Part shown: one piece after another, positions 42,034 through 55,427 of the stretch
Layout of the letters: each line of letters begins with the position of its first letter
How positions within the stretch are numbered: the first letter of the stretch is position 1
NCBI RefSeq assembly: GCF_012272835.1
Contig: NZ_JAAWWK010000004.1
Location: forward strand, 186,001-250,000
Reading direction: 5' to 3'
DNA from: Spongiibacter thalassae
GTDB taxonomy: Bacteria; Pseudomonadota; Gammaproteobacteria; Pseudomonadales; Spongiibacteraceae
DNA length: 64,000 bases
Translations under genes and position numbers: made by a program
Notes under the pieces: generated by a model
The model's input: the letters and a program-made list of their open reading frames with translations, nothing else
What the model was told of the DNA's origin: nothing
Databases searched by the model: none

Positions 42034-44705
42034 CACAGCACCTCCTCGTCGTCGGTGGCCGCGCTGCGCAATAGCGGCATGAGATAGCCGCTGAAACTGC
42101 GACTCATATTGAGGCTGTAATCGTGCTCGATGTTGCCAGCCAAAATACCCTCTGCCATCGCCTCCAGAGCGGCAGCCCAGGCCTTGAGTTCCGCGGCCCA
42201 TTTTTGCTCGTCGTCCACATCACTGTCGTGGGCTTTTTTGGCGATAACGCTGTTCGTCCAGTTGCTGCGCACATGAATTTTCAGGTCGTCGGAGCTTTTG
42301 ATCTGGGCCAGCATCACCCCGTCGATAGGCGCCGCCTCGCTGGCCGCCAGGGCGTATATCGGCAACTGCGGCTCGGTCAGGGCATCGCTGTTAAGGGTTT
42401 TGCCATCGACCGTGCCGGTTTTGTAATCGATTACCAGACGCTTGTCGCCGATGCGATCGATGCGATCCATCCGCAGCTTTAACGGTATGCCCATAAAACG
42501 GGTATCCAGCTGGGTTTCCACCGCCTCGACGGTGAAGTCCTGCAAACGCATTTTTTCCTTGAATTCGAGCCAGTGACTGACGAGCGCCACAACCCGGGTT
42601 TTCTCCAGCCGCAACAGGGCCTCACCGAACCTCATGGTATTGATTTCCGAGCCCGCAAGGGCCTCGTCCACACACTGGCCAACCAACTCCTGCAAGCGCG
42701 CAAAGTCGAGTCTGTCCAGCTCGGCTTTGCCACCCAGCCGCCGCCAAACCGCTTCCAGAGTGTCGTGTACCAGCACCCCTTGCAGGCGATGGTCCAGGCC
42801 CTCGGCGGGGCGGGGAAACTCGCGCAGATCAAGGCGATATTTCAGGAACGCAAAAAACGGGCTTTGTGCGTACTCCTTGAACAAGCCACTACCACCGCGC
42901 AGCTGGTCGCGCTGGGCCACCGGCACCGGCCGTACCTCATCCATGTCTGGCCATTCACAACGGCCCTGCTGGAGGAGCGATTCTTCCTGATCAGGCCAGT
43001 TAAACAGAGATTCCGGCAAGGTCAGCAGGCTGCATACCGAACGTGGCGCACCGCCCTCGGCCTCGTGGGCAAGACTGCAATTGACCACGGGGGCGGCCTG
43101 CAGAAGGCCCGCCAGAACCTCGCGGTCGCGCTGCAGGCACAGGTTGGCCTCACAACCCGCCACCTGCGCCCGCTGTTGCAGGTGCTGGGGCAAAAACGGC
43201 GAGGGCGACGCGCGGCGCGGCAGGGCACTATCGTCCAGCCCCACCAGCCACACTTCGTCGAAGGTCAGCGCCAGGGCATCGTCAATGGTGAGAATTCGAA
43301 TCGGGCAGGGCCAATCGCGGCTCACGGAAAAACGTTTGGTGGTTAAAATATGCTGCAGCCAGGACAAGGCCTCGCTGTGTTCGACTTCGCCGAGCTGGCG
43401 GTCAAGGGCGCGGAACACATCCATCGCCTGACTGAAGCCCTGTCGACACTGGGCGACCACCGGGTCGTCATCGTCGGCGTTGGGCCAACCAGTGGCCAGT
43501 AATAACTGATCAAAGCTGCGCACCCAGGCAGAGGGCAATTGCCGCCCGGGATAGGCCGACAACTGTTCACGGGCGGCCATCAACACCGCGACGGTGTCTG
43601 GTTCCGCGGCGCGTCTGGCCTGCACTTCGATATCACGCAGACTGCACTGCACGGTGAGCCGTTCGCGCAGCAGGCGATCGAAACTCGCCCGCGCACTGCG
43701 CTGTTCCGGCCAGCCGCTGACAAAGCGGCTGCGCAACACTCGGCTAAAGTGCTCCAGCTCGCCAGGCCCGTCGCGCAGCGAGATCAGATCCCAGGCCGCG
43801 CGGATCAGCGGATAGGCATAAAGACTCTCACTTCCCTCGAAGTGCCAGGGTTCCTGAATTTCATCCTCAGGCAACAGCGACTGCGGATACAGCTGCCGCC
43901 GCAGCGCACTCTCCAGCAAGGGCTTGTAGGTGTTCATATCCGGCACCACTACACCCAGTGATGGCGGCGGACAGGGGTTCGTCGCAGCGTCTTTGCGCCA
44001 GGCTCGCAAGATTTCGCTGAGCCGGGTCGCTACAGCGCGGCACTCGTCATCACGCTGGGGAAAGCAATACAGCCGCTGATCACTGGCCGGGGGCGTTTCA
44101 TCAAGGAGAAAAATGTCCAGCTGCGGCGCGCAGTGGTCAATAAACTGCCGCACTGCGGGCACCAGCTCCGTACGCGGACTGATCACCAAGCGGGCGGGCA
44201 AATCCAGGGCGCCATCGGCCAGCAGTGGGGTCAGACGCAATGGCAGCTGCTCACTGCTCAGGGCATCAAGCTCATCCAGTTGCTGTTGCAGCTGCGCGCG
44301 CCAATGGTAGAAAGCCTGATATTCCGGCGAGAACAGGTAGTCCTCGCGCTCAGTGCTGAGCATGTACGCTGCATGTAGCTGAAAGGCATCAACAAACTGC
44401 CGAACAATCGCCAGGCTGTTCAGACAATTGTCCGGGTAGTAGTCACTGCTTTCGATTATGGGCCGGGCCAGAGCCAGTAACTGAATTGGCCTCAGCACCT
44501 GCGCCGAGGGAAAACTCCCATCCCAAAGTTCCGCCAGCCACTGGGCGGCAGGCATCACGGTAATGTGTTCCAGAAACGCCTGGTCGTGGTCGCCCCGCAG
44601 GGCGGCGACCCGGTCGCGCTGCTGACGAGCGCTGGCATCACTGGGCATCAGCAGTACGCTCTGCCCCGGCAGATCAAACAGGTGTTCGGCGCGAATGGGT
44701 GTCAT
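42033..44705 (-). CDS. AddB-like exonuclease subunit (TIGR03623-type DNA repair protein)
   Basis: 890 residues. The N-terminal half looks like a degenerate helicase without a clear P-loop; the C-terminal nuclease has RMDRIDRIGDKRLVIDYKTG and later DGVMLAQIK. The family is the probable DNA repair protein class found in gammaproteobacteria next to an AddA-like helicase, similar to AddB but shorter and, as far as I see, without the Fe-S cysteine set. ATG 44705 is preceded by AAGGA; a dispersed palindromic repeat lies 18 bp upstream. First gene of a three-gene unit with addA-like and the lipoprotein. Confidence 0.82.
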   Translation of the reverse strand: MTPIRAEHLFDLPGQSVLLMPSDASARQQRDRVAALRGDHDQAFLEHITVMPAAQWLAELWDGSFPSAQVLRPIQLLALARPIIESSDYYPDNCLNSLAIVRQFVDAFQLHAAYMLSTEREDYLFSPEYQAFYHWRAQLQQQLDELDALSSEQLPLRLTPLLADGALDLPARLVISPRTELVPAVRQFIDHCAPQLDIFLLDETPPASDQRLYCFPQRDDECRAVATRLSEILRAWRKDAATNPCPPPSLGVVVPDMNTYKPLLESALRRQLYPQSLLPEDEIQEPWHFEGSESLYAYPLIRAAWDLISLRDGPGELEHFSRVLRSRFVSGWPEQRSARASFDRLLRERLTVQCSLRDIEVQARRAAEPDTVAVLMAAREQLSAYPGRQLPSAWVRSFDQLLLATGWPNADDDDPVVAQCRQGFSQAMDVFRALDRQLGEVEHSEALSWLQHILTTKRFSVSRDWPCPIRILTIDDALALTFDEVWLVGLDDSALPRRASPSPFLPQHLQQRAQVAGCEANLCLQRDREVLAGLLQAAPVVNCSLAHEAEGGAPRSVCSLLTLPESLFNWPDQEESLLQQGRCEWPDMDEVRPVPVAQRDQLRGGSGLFKEYAQSPFFAFLKYRLDLREFPRPAEGLDHRLQGVLVHDTLEAVWRRLGGKAELDRLDFARLQELVGQCVDEALAGSEINTMRFGEALLRLEKTRVVALVSHWLEFKEKMRLQDFTVEAVETQLDTRFMGIPLKLRMDRIDRIGDKRLVIDYKTGTVDGKTLNSDALTEPQLPIYALAASEAAPIDGVMLAQIKSSDDLKIHVRSNWTNSVIAKKAHDSDVDDEQKWAAELKAWAAALEAMAEGILAGNIEHDYSLNMSRSFSGYLMPLLRSAATDDEEVL

Positions 44706-44722
44706 AGCGTCGTCCTTAACAG

Positions 44723-44748
44723 GGGGTCTGTCCCCGGGGACAGACCCC
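44723..44748. repeat. Dispersed palindromic repeat, copy 3
   Basis: Same perfect 26-bp palindrome as at 16385-16410, placed between the rpmG terminator and the AddB-like start. Together the three copies share the 13-base arm exactly. Confidence 0.95.
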
Positions 44749-44753
44749 AGACG

Positions 44754-44780
44754 AAAAAAAGCCGCGACAGGCGCGGCTTT
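44754..44780 (-). terminator. Terminator of rpmB-rpmG
   Basis: Stem GCCGCG (44761-44766) / CGCGGC (44772-44777) with a five-base loop; read on the minus strand it is followed by seven T. It ends the ribosomal protein transcript before the repeat and the AddB-like gene. Confidence 0.85.
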
Positions 44781-44802
44781 CTTCGCAGAAAATCCAGTGC
44801 AA

Positions 44803-44973
44803 TTACTTGATTTTAGCTTCTTTGTAGATCACGTGCTTGCGAACAACAGGATCGTATTTCGAAAATTCGAATTTATCCGGAGTGTTACGCTTGTTCTTGG
44901 TGGTCGTGTAGAAGTGACCAGTACCCGCGCTGGAGACCAGACGGATTTTATCGCTAGCGCCTTTCTTCGCCAT
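44803..44973 (-). CDS. rpmG: 50S ribosomal protein L33
   Basis: 56 residues, too short for many gene lists. [20 protein letters not shown] and [20 protein letters not shown] are the L33 signature. It is the form without the zinc-binding cysteines (C- form). It follows rpmB by 11 bp in the usual rpmB-rpmG pair. Confidence 0.97.
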   Translation of the reverse strand: MAKKGASDKIRLVSSAGTGHFYTTTKNKRNTPDKFEFSKYDPVVRKHVIYKEAKIK

Positions 44974-44984
44974 GACGGTGCTCC

Positions 44985-45221
44985 TTAGTATTTTTCGCCG
45001 CGGGCAGTCATTTCAGCCAGTACGGCAGAAATACCCTTTTTATCGATGATCCGCATACCCTTGGCAGAAACACGCAGGGTTACGAAACGCTTCTCTGCCT
45101 CAACCCAAAAACGGTGGCTGTGCAGGTTTGGCAAAAAACGGCGACGGGTGCGGTTTTTTGCGTGAGATACATTATTACCGGTTACAGGACGTTTGCCGGT
45201 AACTTGACATACTCTGGACAT
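44985..45221 (-). CDS. rpmB: 50S ribosomal protein L28
   Basis: 78 residues, the standard length. [20 protein letters not shown] and [16 protein letters not shown] are conserved L28 segments. The first gene of the rpmB-rpmG transcript. The 324 bp upstream (45222-45545) hold its promoter and that of the divergent oxidoreductase; no gene there. Confidence 0.97.
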   Translation of the reverse strand: MSRVCQVTGKRPVTGNNVSHAKNRTRRRFLPNLHSHRFWVEAEKRFVTLRVSAKGMRIIDKKGISAVLAEMTARGEKY

Positions 45222-45455
45222 GATTTCTTTCGCCTCTTAAAGCTTTTTACGCAAAAAAGCCCGATGAATTCTGCTTCAAAACTTCCGCTTTAAAAATATG
45301 GGCCACAACGCTGCAAACAGCGCCCGAATCAGGCTCGGTTGACTCTCAGGGAGGTCAGACCCAAATAGAGCGCGACTTTATACCAGAACCCTTCCCGCTA
45401 ATCAACGAAACTGGTGAAATTTCCATCATAAAGATCACTCTCACAGTAAAATGTA

Positions 45456-45474
45456 ATCACTGAAAACTTGTGAT
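45456..45474 (+). promoter_or_regulatory. Inverted repeat ATCAC-N9-GTGAT upstream of the OYE gene
   Basis: ATCAC (45456-45460) and GTGAT (45470-45474) lie 72 bp before the oxidoreductase start in a 324-bp divergent gap; a related GATCACT lies at 45433. Candidate operator; no regulator gene of the LysR or TetR type adjoins. Confidence 0.35.
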
Positions 45475-45545
45475 AGACTTAGCTCAACCTTATCGCGCGC
45501 GATATTAATCCACACTTTTCGCCGCATCGACCAGCAGGAGTCACG

Positions 45546-46661
45546 ATGTCTCAAGACGCTTTCTTCCAGACCTTTCAATGCAAGTCATTAACGCTGCGCA
45601 ACCGTTTCGCAATGGCGCCCATGACCCGCTCGGGCTCCCCTGGCGGCGTCGTATCTGACACCATGCGCGACTATTATCAGCGCCGCGCCGCTGGCGGTGT
45701 GGGCTTGATTATCTCCGAGGGCACCGGCATTAATCGCCCCGGCGCGCTGAACGATAAAAATGTGCCACGCTTCCACGGCGAGGCCGAACTGGCCGCCTGG
45801 CAGCAGGTTGTCGAGGCGGTGCACGCTGCCGGCGGCGCCTTTGTTCCCCAGCTCTGGCATGTCGGCGCCATGCGCGCCGCCGCACACGCTGATCCGATCA
45901 GCAGCGACATACTGGAAAGCCCCTCCGGACTGGCCATGGCCGAGCGCCCCCGAGGCCTCACCATGAGCGATAGCGATATCGCTGACTGTATCGACGCCTT
46001 TGCCCAGGCCGCGCTGGATGCCAAAAACATCGGCTGTGATGGTGCCGAATTTCACGGCGCCCACGGCTATCTCATCGATGAGTTTTTCTGGGGGCCGACC
46101 AATCAGCGCAGCGATCGCTACGGCGGCAAATCGCTGGTGGAGCGCAGTCGCTTCGCGGTGGAAATCCTCCAGGCTGCGCGCAAGGCTGTCGGCGAAGACT
46201 TTGCGCTGATTCTGCGGGTGTCCCAGTGGAAACAACAGGACTACACCGCGCGCCTGGCAGAGACCCCCGCAGAAATGGAGGCATGGCTGGGCGCACTCAG
46301 CGATGCCGGTGCCGATATTTTTCACTGTTCCCAACGTCGTTTCTGGGAACCGGAGTTTGACGGCTCTTCGATGAACTTTGCCGGTTGGGCGAAAAAGCTG
46401 ACGGGCAAACCGAGCATCACCGTGGGTTCGGTAGGGCTGGAAAGCGACTTTCTCGGCGCACTGACCCACGGCGAGTCCGCACAGCAAAGCTCCGGTGACC
46501 GCATCCACGACCTGCAAACCCGCTTTGAACGGGGTGAGTTCGACCTTATCGCCGTAGGCCGCGCCCTGCTTCAGGATGCCAACTGGGTGCAAAAGCTGCA
46601 GGACGGCCGGGTTGACGAGTTCGAGGACTTTGATATCGCGTCAATGATGGCAATCAACTAG
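45546..46661 (+). CDS. Old Yellow Enzyme-family NADH:flavin oxidoreductase
   Basis: 371-residue FMN ene-reductase. RNRFAMAPMTRS (about residues 18-29), PQLWHVGAMR (about 101-110) and FHGAHGYLIDEFFWGPTNQRSDRYGG pieces (about 165-190) are the family's FMN and substrate-binding blocks; the His/Ala-His pair that binds the substrate carbonyl is seen as HGAHG. Likely reduces activated double bonds of electrophiles. Monocistronic, between rpmB and radC, where the two are usually adjacent. Confidence 0.92.
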   Translation: MSQDAFFQTFQCKSLTLRNRFAMAPMTRSGSPGGVVSDTMRDYYQRRAAGGVGLIISEGTGINRPGALNDKNVPRFHGEAELAAWQQVVEAVHAAGGAFVPQLWHVGAMRAAAHADPISSDILESPSGLAMAERPRGLTMSDSDIADCIDAFAQAALDAKNIGCDGAEFHGAHGYLIDEFFWGPTNQRSDRYGGKSLVERSRFAVEILQAARKAVGEDFALILRVSQWKQQDYTARLAETPAEMEAWLGALSDAGADIFHCSQRRFWEPEFDGSSMNFAGWAKKLTGKPSITVGSVGLESDFLGALTHGESAQQSSGDRIHDLQTRFERGEFDLIAVGRALLQDANWVQKLQDGRVDEFEDFDIASMMAIN

Positions 46662-46701
46662 CACAATCACTGGCAGACGCTCAGGGCCTGTTATGCAGGC
46701 C

Positions 46702-47376
46702 CTAGATCAATCCCCGTTCCGCCAGTGACACCACCTCTGGCCCGGCAACAACACAGTGGTCGAGTAGACGGATGTCCAGCAATGCCAGCGCTTCGCGGAT
46801 GCGTCGAGTAATTCTGACGTCGGCATCACTCGGCTCGGCAACCCCACTGGGGTGATTGTGGGCAATAATCAGCGCCGCCGCATGCATTTCCAGCGCACGG
46901 CGGGCAATTTCCCGCGGGTAGACCGCCGCGCCATCGATGGTGCCGTAGAACAGTGGCTCATAGGCGATCAGCCGATGCTGATTGTCGAGATAGAGCACCG
47001 CAAACACCTCCCGCTGCTCACCGCGCAGACGGCCGACCAGAAACTGCCGGGTTGCCTGGGCGCTGGCAAACACTTCGTCGCGCTGCAAGGCCTCGCTGAG
47101 GTAGCGCCGCGACATCTCCATCACCGCTTGCAGCTGCACGAACTTGGCATCCCCGAGACCCTTTGAAGCGCAGAACTGCTGCTGGCTGGCAGACATCAGC
47201 GCCGACAGACCGCCGTGTTCGGCCAACAGCTCCCGCGACAAATCCACCGCCGACTTGCCGCGCACCCCGGTGCGTAAAAAAATCGCCAGCAATTCGGCAT
47301 CAGACAACGCGCCAGCCCCGCGCTGCAACAGTTTTTCCCGTGGCCGCTCATCCGCAGGCCAGTCACTTATTGCCAT
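46702..47376 (-). CDS. radC: RadC/JAB1 domain protein
   Basis: 224 residues, full length. N-terminal helix-hairpin-helix ([21 protein letters not shown], first 20 residues of this match only) and the C-terminal JAMM zinc motif [14 protein letters not shown] (about residues 172-185). Role in repair is historical and doubtful; metalloprotease-like fold. Divergent from coaBC in the conserved radC-coaBC arrangement. Confidence 0.95.
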   Translation of the reverse strand: MAISDWPADERPREKLLQRGAGALSDAELLAIFLRTGVRGKSAVDLSRELLAEHGGLSALMSASQQQFCASKGLGDAKFVQLQAVMEMSRRYLSEALQRDEVFASAQATRQFLVGRLRGEQREVFAVLYLDNQHRLIAYEPLFYGTIDGAAVYPREIARRALEMHAAALIIAHNHPSGVAEPSDADVRITRRIREALALLDIRLLDHCVVAGPEVVSLAERGLI

Positions 47377-47475
47377 ATCACCCTCCGTGGTGAAGCATCA
47401 GATTCCAGCGGGCGGTAGTCCCCACCGCCGCGAAACGTCATAATAGCGCTTCCGCCAGCATTAGCGAGCCACAGC

Positions 47476-48672
47476 ATGCAGCAGCTCAGCAACAGACAGA
47501 TTATCCTCGGCATCAGCGGCGGCATCGCCGCCTACAAGAGCGCAGAACTCGTGCGTCGTCTCAAGGAACACGGCGCCGATGTGCGCGTGGTGATGACCGC
47601 CGCCGCGATGGAGTTCATTACCCCGCTGACCTTACAGGCACTGTCCGGGAACCCGGTGCACACCACCTTGCTCGACCCCGAGGCCGAGGCGGGCATGGGC
47701 CATATCGAGCTGGCCCGCTGGGCCGATGTGATTCTGGTCGCACCGGCAACCGCTGATTTTATGGCGCGTCTGGCCAATGGCCGCGGCGATGATTTACTGA
47801 CCACTCTCTGTCTGGCGACCCCCTCACAAATCGCCCTGGCTCCGGCAATGAACCAGGGCATGTGGCGCGACCCTGCAACCCAGCACAATGCCGAGATACT
47901 ACGCCAGCGTGGCGTGACCCTGTTCGGCCCCGCAGAGGGTGAGCAGGCCTGTGGCGACGTTGGCCCCGGGCGCATGCTGGAAGCCGAGCAGTTGGCCGCA
48001 ATGACCGCCGCCATGTTCACCAGCCGCGCCCTGGACGGCGTACAGCTGTGTATTACCGCTGGCCCAACCCGCGAGGCCATCGACCCGGTGCGCTATATCA
48101 GCAATCACAGTTCCGGCAAAATGGGCTATGCTCTGGCTACCGCCGCCGCCGACGCCGGCGCGCGAGTGACCCTTATCAGCGGCCCCACTCAACTCGCCTG
48201 CCCCGAGCGCGTCACGCGAATCGACGTTATCAGCGCTCAGGAAATGTATGACGCAGCACTGGCGCAGATGGGCGACTGCCAGATTTTTATCGGCTGCGCC
48301 GCCGTCGCTGACTACCGCCCGGTCAGCACCGCCAGCCAGAAAATCAAAAAACACGAGGAGGCCATGCACATTGAACTGGTGCGCAACCCCGACATTGTCA
48401 GCGCAGTGGCCAGCCACTCACAAAGGCCGTTCACCGTCGGTTTTGCCGCTGAAACACAGGATGTGCTGAACTACGCCAAAGGCAAACTCGAAAGAAAGGG
48501 ACTTGACCTGATAGTTGCCAATGATGTGTCAAACAGCGATATTGGCTTTAATTCAGACGAGAATGAAGTCTTGGTGGTGACTCCGGAGCAGGTAATACCG
48601 ATCCCGCAGATGGGTAAAAATCAACTTGCCCGGCAGTTGCTGAAGGTCATTGCCGACGCCTTCAAGGCTTGA
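47476..48672 (+). CDS. coaBC: Bifunctional phosphopantothenoylcysteine decarboxylase/synthetase
   Basis: 398 residues. N-terminal flavoprotein CoaC: LGISGGIAAYKSAELVRRL (about 12-30), APATADFMARLANG, APAMNQGMW. C-terminal CoaB: AGPTREAIDPVRYISNHSSG (about 195-214) and KIKKHE. It makes 4'-phosphopantetheine for coenzyme A in two steps. In relatives dut follows; here the next gene is algC after 46 bp. Confidence 0.96.
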   Translation: MQQLSNRQIILGISGGIAAYKSAELVRRLKEHGADVRVVMTAAAMEFITPLTLQALSGNPVHTTLLDPEAEAGMGHIELARWADVILVAPATADFMARLANGRGDDLLTTLCLATPSQIALAPAMNQGMWRDPATQHNAEILRQRGVTLFGPAEGEQACGDVGPGRMLEAEQLAAMTAAMFTSRALDGVQLCITAGPTREAIDPVRYISNHSSGKMGYALATAAADAGARVTLISGPTQLACPERVTRIDVISAQEMYDAALAQMGDCQIFIGCAAVADYRPVSTASQKIKKHEEAMHIELVRNPDIVSAVASHSQRPFTVGFAAETQDVLNYAKGKLERKGLDLIVANDVSNSDIGFNSDENEVLVVTPEQVIPIPQMGKNQLARQLLKVIADAFKA

Positions 48673-48718
48673 TGCACAGCTGACGGCGACCTACGGCCAC
48701 CCGGAATAACAATACAAT

Positions 48719-52233
<3,515 letters not shown>

Positions 52234-52287
52234 CCCCTGAACCGGGCTTTCGCCCGGTCACGCATCAGATTCAAGAGTTGTAGCGGA

Positions 52288-52872
52288 ATGAATAAACGCC
52301 CCTCCCGTCGCGATGAGATCCTGCAAGCATTGGCCACCATGCTTGAGTCTCACCCCGGCGGACGCATTACTACCGCCAAACTGGCCGCCGAAGTCGGCGT
52401 CTCCGAGGCAGCCCTGTATCGGCATTTTCCCAGCAAGGCGAAAATGTTCGAAGGCTTGATAGAGTTTGTCGAAGAGGCGATTTTCAGCCGCATCAGCGTT
52501 ATTACCGAGGACGAGGGCTCGGCCACCACCAAGGTCGGCAAAATATTGCACCTGCTGCTGGCCTTTACCGAGCGCAACCCCGGCATTACGCGAATTTTCA
52601 ACGGCGACGCCCTGGCGGGTGAACACGAGCGTCTGCGCGAGCGGGTGTTGCAATTCTACGACCGCATCGAAACCCAATTGCGGCAGATTTTACGGGAAGC
52701 AGAGCTGCGCGAAGGTTTGCGCACCAGCATGACCGTTAACAGCAGCGCCAATCTACTGCTGGCCTGGGTAGATGGACGAATCGGCCAGTTTGTGCGCAGT
52801 GAATTTCGCCGCCAGCCCACCGAACACTGGGACGAGCAGTGGCTGTTTCTGGTGGAGCGCTTATTCCGCTGA
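52288..52872 (+). CDS. slmA: Nucleoid occlusion factor SlmA (TetR family)
   Basis: 194 residues. N-terminal [23 protein letters not shown] (about 26-45) and [17 protein letters not shown]. The C-terminal region ([21 protein letters not shown]) matches SlmA rather than other TetR proteins. It blocks FtsZ-ring assembly over the chromosome by binding SBS sites. Lies 54 bp after argB. Confidence 0.94.
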   Translation: MNKRPSRRDEILQALATMLESHPGGRITTAKLAAEVGVSEAALYRHFPSKAKMFEGLIEFVEEAIFSRISVITEDEGSATTKVGKILHLLLAFTERNPGITRIFNGDALAGEHERLRERVLQFYDRIETQLRQILREAELREGLRTSMTVNSSANLLLAWVDGRIGQFVRSEFRRQPTEHWDEQWLFLVERLFR

Positions 52873-52884
52873 GGGCTGGCAACG

Positions 52885-53556
52885 CTATTCGTCGGCCTCA
52901 TCATTGCGGTGATAATTCCGCCTTTTCAGCACGCTTTCCTGCAGCTGCGAAAAGCGCGCACGATCCCGCTCATAGGCCTCTGCCACCTCGTCAAGCTCCT
53001 GGGTACGGCTGACGATTTGCGCTTCAGTACCACTGACCTCGCGGCGCAGGTCACTCAGAGTGGTCACCAGTGATTCCGGCACCTGTTGGCCGCGGCGCTC
53101 CAGCTCAGCAGCCTCAGCCTGATTGTTTAATACCTGCTGTTTGATCGCAGTCAGGTTACTTTTCAGTATGGATATACGCACCTGAATATCGCGCAGGGCG
53201 CGCTCCTTCGCCACATCGATATCGGCAACATCGCTGTAGCGCAGCAGCAACGACTCATCCCAGGCACGCATTTTCGCCTCGGCCTCTGCCCGGGCCTTGG
53301 CCACCGCCTGTTCCTGTCGCCACACTCGACGCTCGTCATCCGACAGGCGGGGCGCGATGGTATCCACCACGGTGCCGTTCGCGCGAATAATGTCGTAACC
53401 CCGCGGGACGATCTCCGGGGTCAGGCGATCGACGATGGCAATCTTGCCCTCACTATCGACATAGCGATAAAACACCTTTTCCGCCACCGCCGTGCCGGCA
53501 AAAGCCAGCAACAGCGCAGCGAGGGTTATCCATTTTAGCGACCTTAAGGGCTGCAA
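52885..53556 (-). CDS. Secreted DUF4124 coiled-coil protein
   Basis: 223 residues with a signal peptide (hydrophobic 9-24, cleavage near AVAEK). DUF4124 start: KVFYRYVDSEGKIAIVDRL. The rest is a long charged coiled coil with heptads (about residues 75-215). Probably periplasmic; function unknown. It lies downstream of pyrE on the same strand (21-bp gap) and converges with slmA. Confidence 0.8.
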   Translation of the reverse strand: MQPLRSLKWITLAALLLAFAGTAVAEKVFYRYVDSEGKIAIVDRLTPEIVPRGYDIIRANGTVVDTIAPRLSDDERRVWRQEQAVAKARAEAEAKMRAWDESLLLRYSDVADIDVAKERALRDIQVRISILKSNLTAIKQQVLNNQAEAAELERRGQQVPESLVTTLSDLRREVSGTEAQIVSRTQELDEVAEAYERDRARFSQLQESVLKRRNYHRNDEADE

Positions 53557-53577
53557 GGATCGATCACCTCATTATTA

Positions 53578-54228
53578 TCAACCACGCACACCGTATTGAT
53601 CCCGATACGCGTTAATTCGCTTCACCAGATCTTCGTCACGTTCGGCGTGCAAAAATTCAACGATATCCGCCAGCCCGACAATGCTGACAACAGACAGACC
53701 ACGCTCCTGCTCCAGCTCCTGAATGGCAGAACGCTCACCCTGGCCACGCTCTTGACGATCAAGACCAATGGCCACCGCCGCCACACTCGCTCCGGCGGCT
53801 TCAATCATGCCGATTGCTTCCCGAATGGCGGTACCTGCGGTAATCACATCATCGATGATTAACACGCGGCCGTGCAACTCGGCCCCCACCAGCGTGCCAC
53901 CCTCGCCGTGGGTTTTCGCCTCCTTGCGGTTGTATACAAAAGGCACATCCCGCCCGTGGCGTTCGGCCAGCGCGCAGGCCGTTGCCGCCGCCAGCGGAAT
54001 CCCCTTGTAGGCGGGGCCAAACAGCACATCAAACTCAATCCCGGAATCCACTATCGCATCGGCGTAACAACGCGCCAGTGCCAGCAGCGCAGAACCGCTG
54101 CCAAAGCGCCCGGCATTAAAAAAATACGGGCTGACACGCCCTGATTTCAGGGTAAATTCACCAAAACACAGGGCTTGGCTGCTGATAGCCTGCCGAATAA
54201 AGGCTTCTTGAAAGGGCTTGATACTCAT
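53578..54228 (-). CDS. pyrE: Orotate phosphoribosyltransferase
   Basis: 216 residues (E. coli 213). Type I PRTase: [20 protein letters not shown] (about residues 68-87) and the PRPP loop [18 protein letters not shown] (about 120-137). Converts orotate and PRPP to OMP in pyrimidine synthesis. The 382 bp between its start and crc (54229-54610) show no gene; an open frame at 54260-54442 is unconvincing. Confidence 0.97.
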   Translation of the reverse strand: MSIKPFQEAFIRQAISSQALCFGEFTLKSGRVSPYFFNAGRFGSGSALLALARCYADAIVDSGIEFDVLFGPAYKGIPLAAATACALAERHGRDVPFVYNRKEAKTHGEGGTLVGAELHGRVLIIDDVITAGTAIREAIGMIEAAGASVAAVAIGLDRQERGQGERSAIQELEQERGLSVVSIVGLADIVEFLHAERDEDLVKRINAYRDQYGVRG

Positions 54229-54610
54229 ACGACGCTATAATCTCTGCACTTGACGACTGTTGGAAGACGCATTGTACGCGCTGACTCGACACTCTCCCAG
54301 CACCCCGGATCTCTGCCTTTACCCAGGGCCTGCCAACACTGATTTCTCACCCCACTTTGCCATCGGCACAGAAGAAATAATGGGATTTTTGTCACTGCGG
54401 ACTAAAGCTGATTGTTGTCAATGGGGTTTCATTGTAGTCTAACACCCTATTTGCAGGCGAATTGCGGCCTGAGTGTGTAATAGTCGCTCGCATGGCAGCA
54501 TCCCTGTATCGCAATCATTTTGGGGAGTGGGCGATTGCCCAGCGCTATATTTAGCACCCTCGATTAAACGCCTACGGCGCTACGATCAGACTTCAAAGTA
54601 CAGGAAACTC

Positions 54611-55393
54611 ATGAGAATCATCAGCTTTTGCGCTGACAGCATCGTCGATGCCGCAGAAAAAGGCTTCTTTGACTGGGTCGTCAAGCAAGACGCCGACATC
54701 ATTTGCCTGCAGAACCTCGGCATTGCCGAGTACAAGCTGCGCGACGACGTGTACTTTCCCCGCGAGTACAACCCCTACTTCTTTGACTCTGCCGACGGCA
54801 AGAGCAACGGGGTGGCGATTTATTGTCGCCAGCTGCCCAAAGCCATTATGACCGGCCTCGGCTTCATGGATTTCGATATGGACGGCCTCTACATTCAGGC
54901 CGACTTTGACGATATCAGCATCGGCAGCCTGCTCGCTCCCAGCGTGCCGGATAACGACCCGAAAGCGCAAATACGTAAAAACCAGTTCTTTGAGCAGTTT
55001 TACAACCACCTGCACAAAGTGCGCAACAAGCGCCGGGATTTCGTCATTTGCGGCAACTGGGGCATCGCCCACAAAAATATCGACCTTCAGGACGCCAAGT
55101 CCAATCACGGCGTATCCGGCAGCCTGAACGAAGAACAGCAGTGGATGGAGCGCCTGTTCCACGAAGAGCACTATGCCGACGCCTTCCGCCTGGTGAACAC
55201 TGATGCCGACGAATTCAGCTGGTGGCCCGACGGCGAACCCGGTAAAAATGGCTGGCGGGTAGACTATCAAATTGTGTCAGAGCGACTGAAGCCACGGGTG
55301 GAATACGGCGCCATTTACAAGGTTCAGCAGTTCGGCAAGCACGCTCCGGTCATTATGGACTACGATTACGAGCTGCCGGAAAGCGCGTTCTGA
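54611..55393 (+). CDS. crc: Catabolite repression control protein Crc
   Basis: 260 residues from ATG 54611 (the frame extends upstream to 54473 without similarity). Exonuclease III fold, but the catalytic residues are lost: ICLQE of ExoIII is ICLQN (Glu34 to Asn), the GDFN loop is CGNWGIAH, and the final SDHCPV is KHAPVIMDYD. FSWWPDGEPG and GWRVDYQIVS are retained. This is the pattern of Pseudomonas Crc, which works with Hfq to repress translation of catabolic mRNAs. The neighbourhood pyrE-crc-rph is the same as in Pseudomonas. Loss of nuclease function is read from the sequence; the Hfq role is inference. Confidence 0.88.
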   Translation: MRIISFCADSIVDAAEKGFFDWVVKQDADIICLQNLGIAEYKLRDDVYFPREYNPYFFDSADGKSNGVAIYCRQLPKAIMTGLGFMDFDMDGLYIQADFDDISIGSLLAPSVPDNDPKAQIRKNQFFEQFYNHLHKVRNKRRDFVICGNWGIAHKNIDLQDAKSNHGVSGSLNEEQQWMERLFHEEHYADAFRLVNTDADEFSWWPDGEPGKNGWRVDYQIVSERLKPRVEYGAIYKVQQFGKHAPVIMDYDYELPESAF

Positions 55394-55427
55394 TTCCATC
55401 GGGCGGAGACTCTCCGCCCGTTCTGTT

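Noticed and set aside
54260-54442. 60-codon frame between pyrE and crc
   Set aside because: No ribosome-binding site, no similarity that I recognise; region treated as non-coding.
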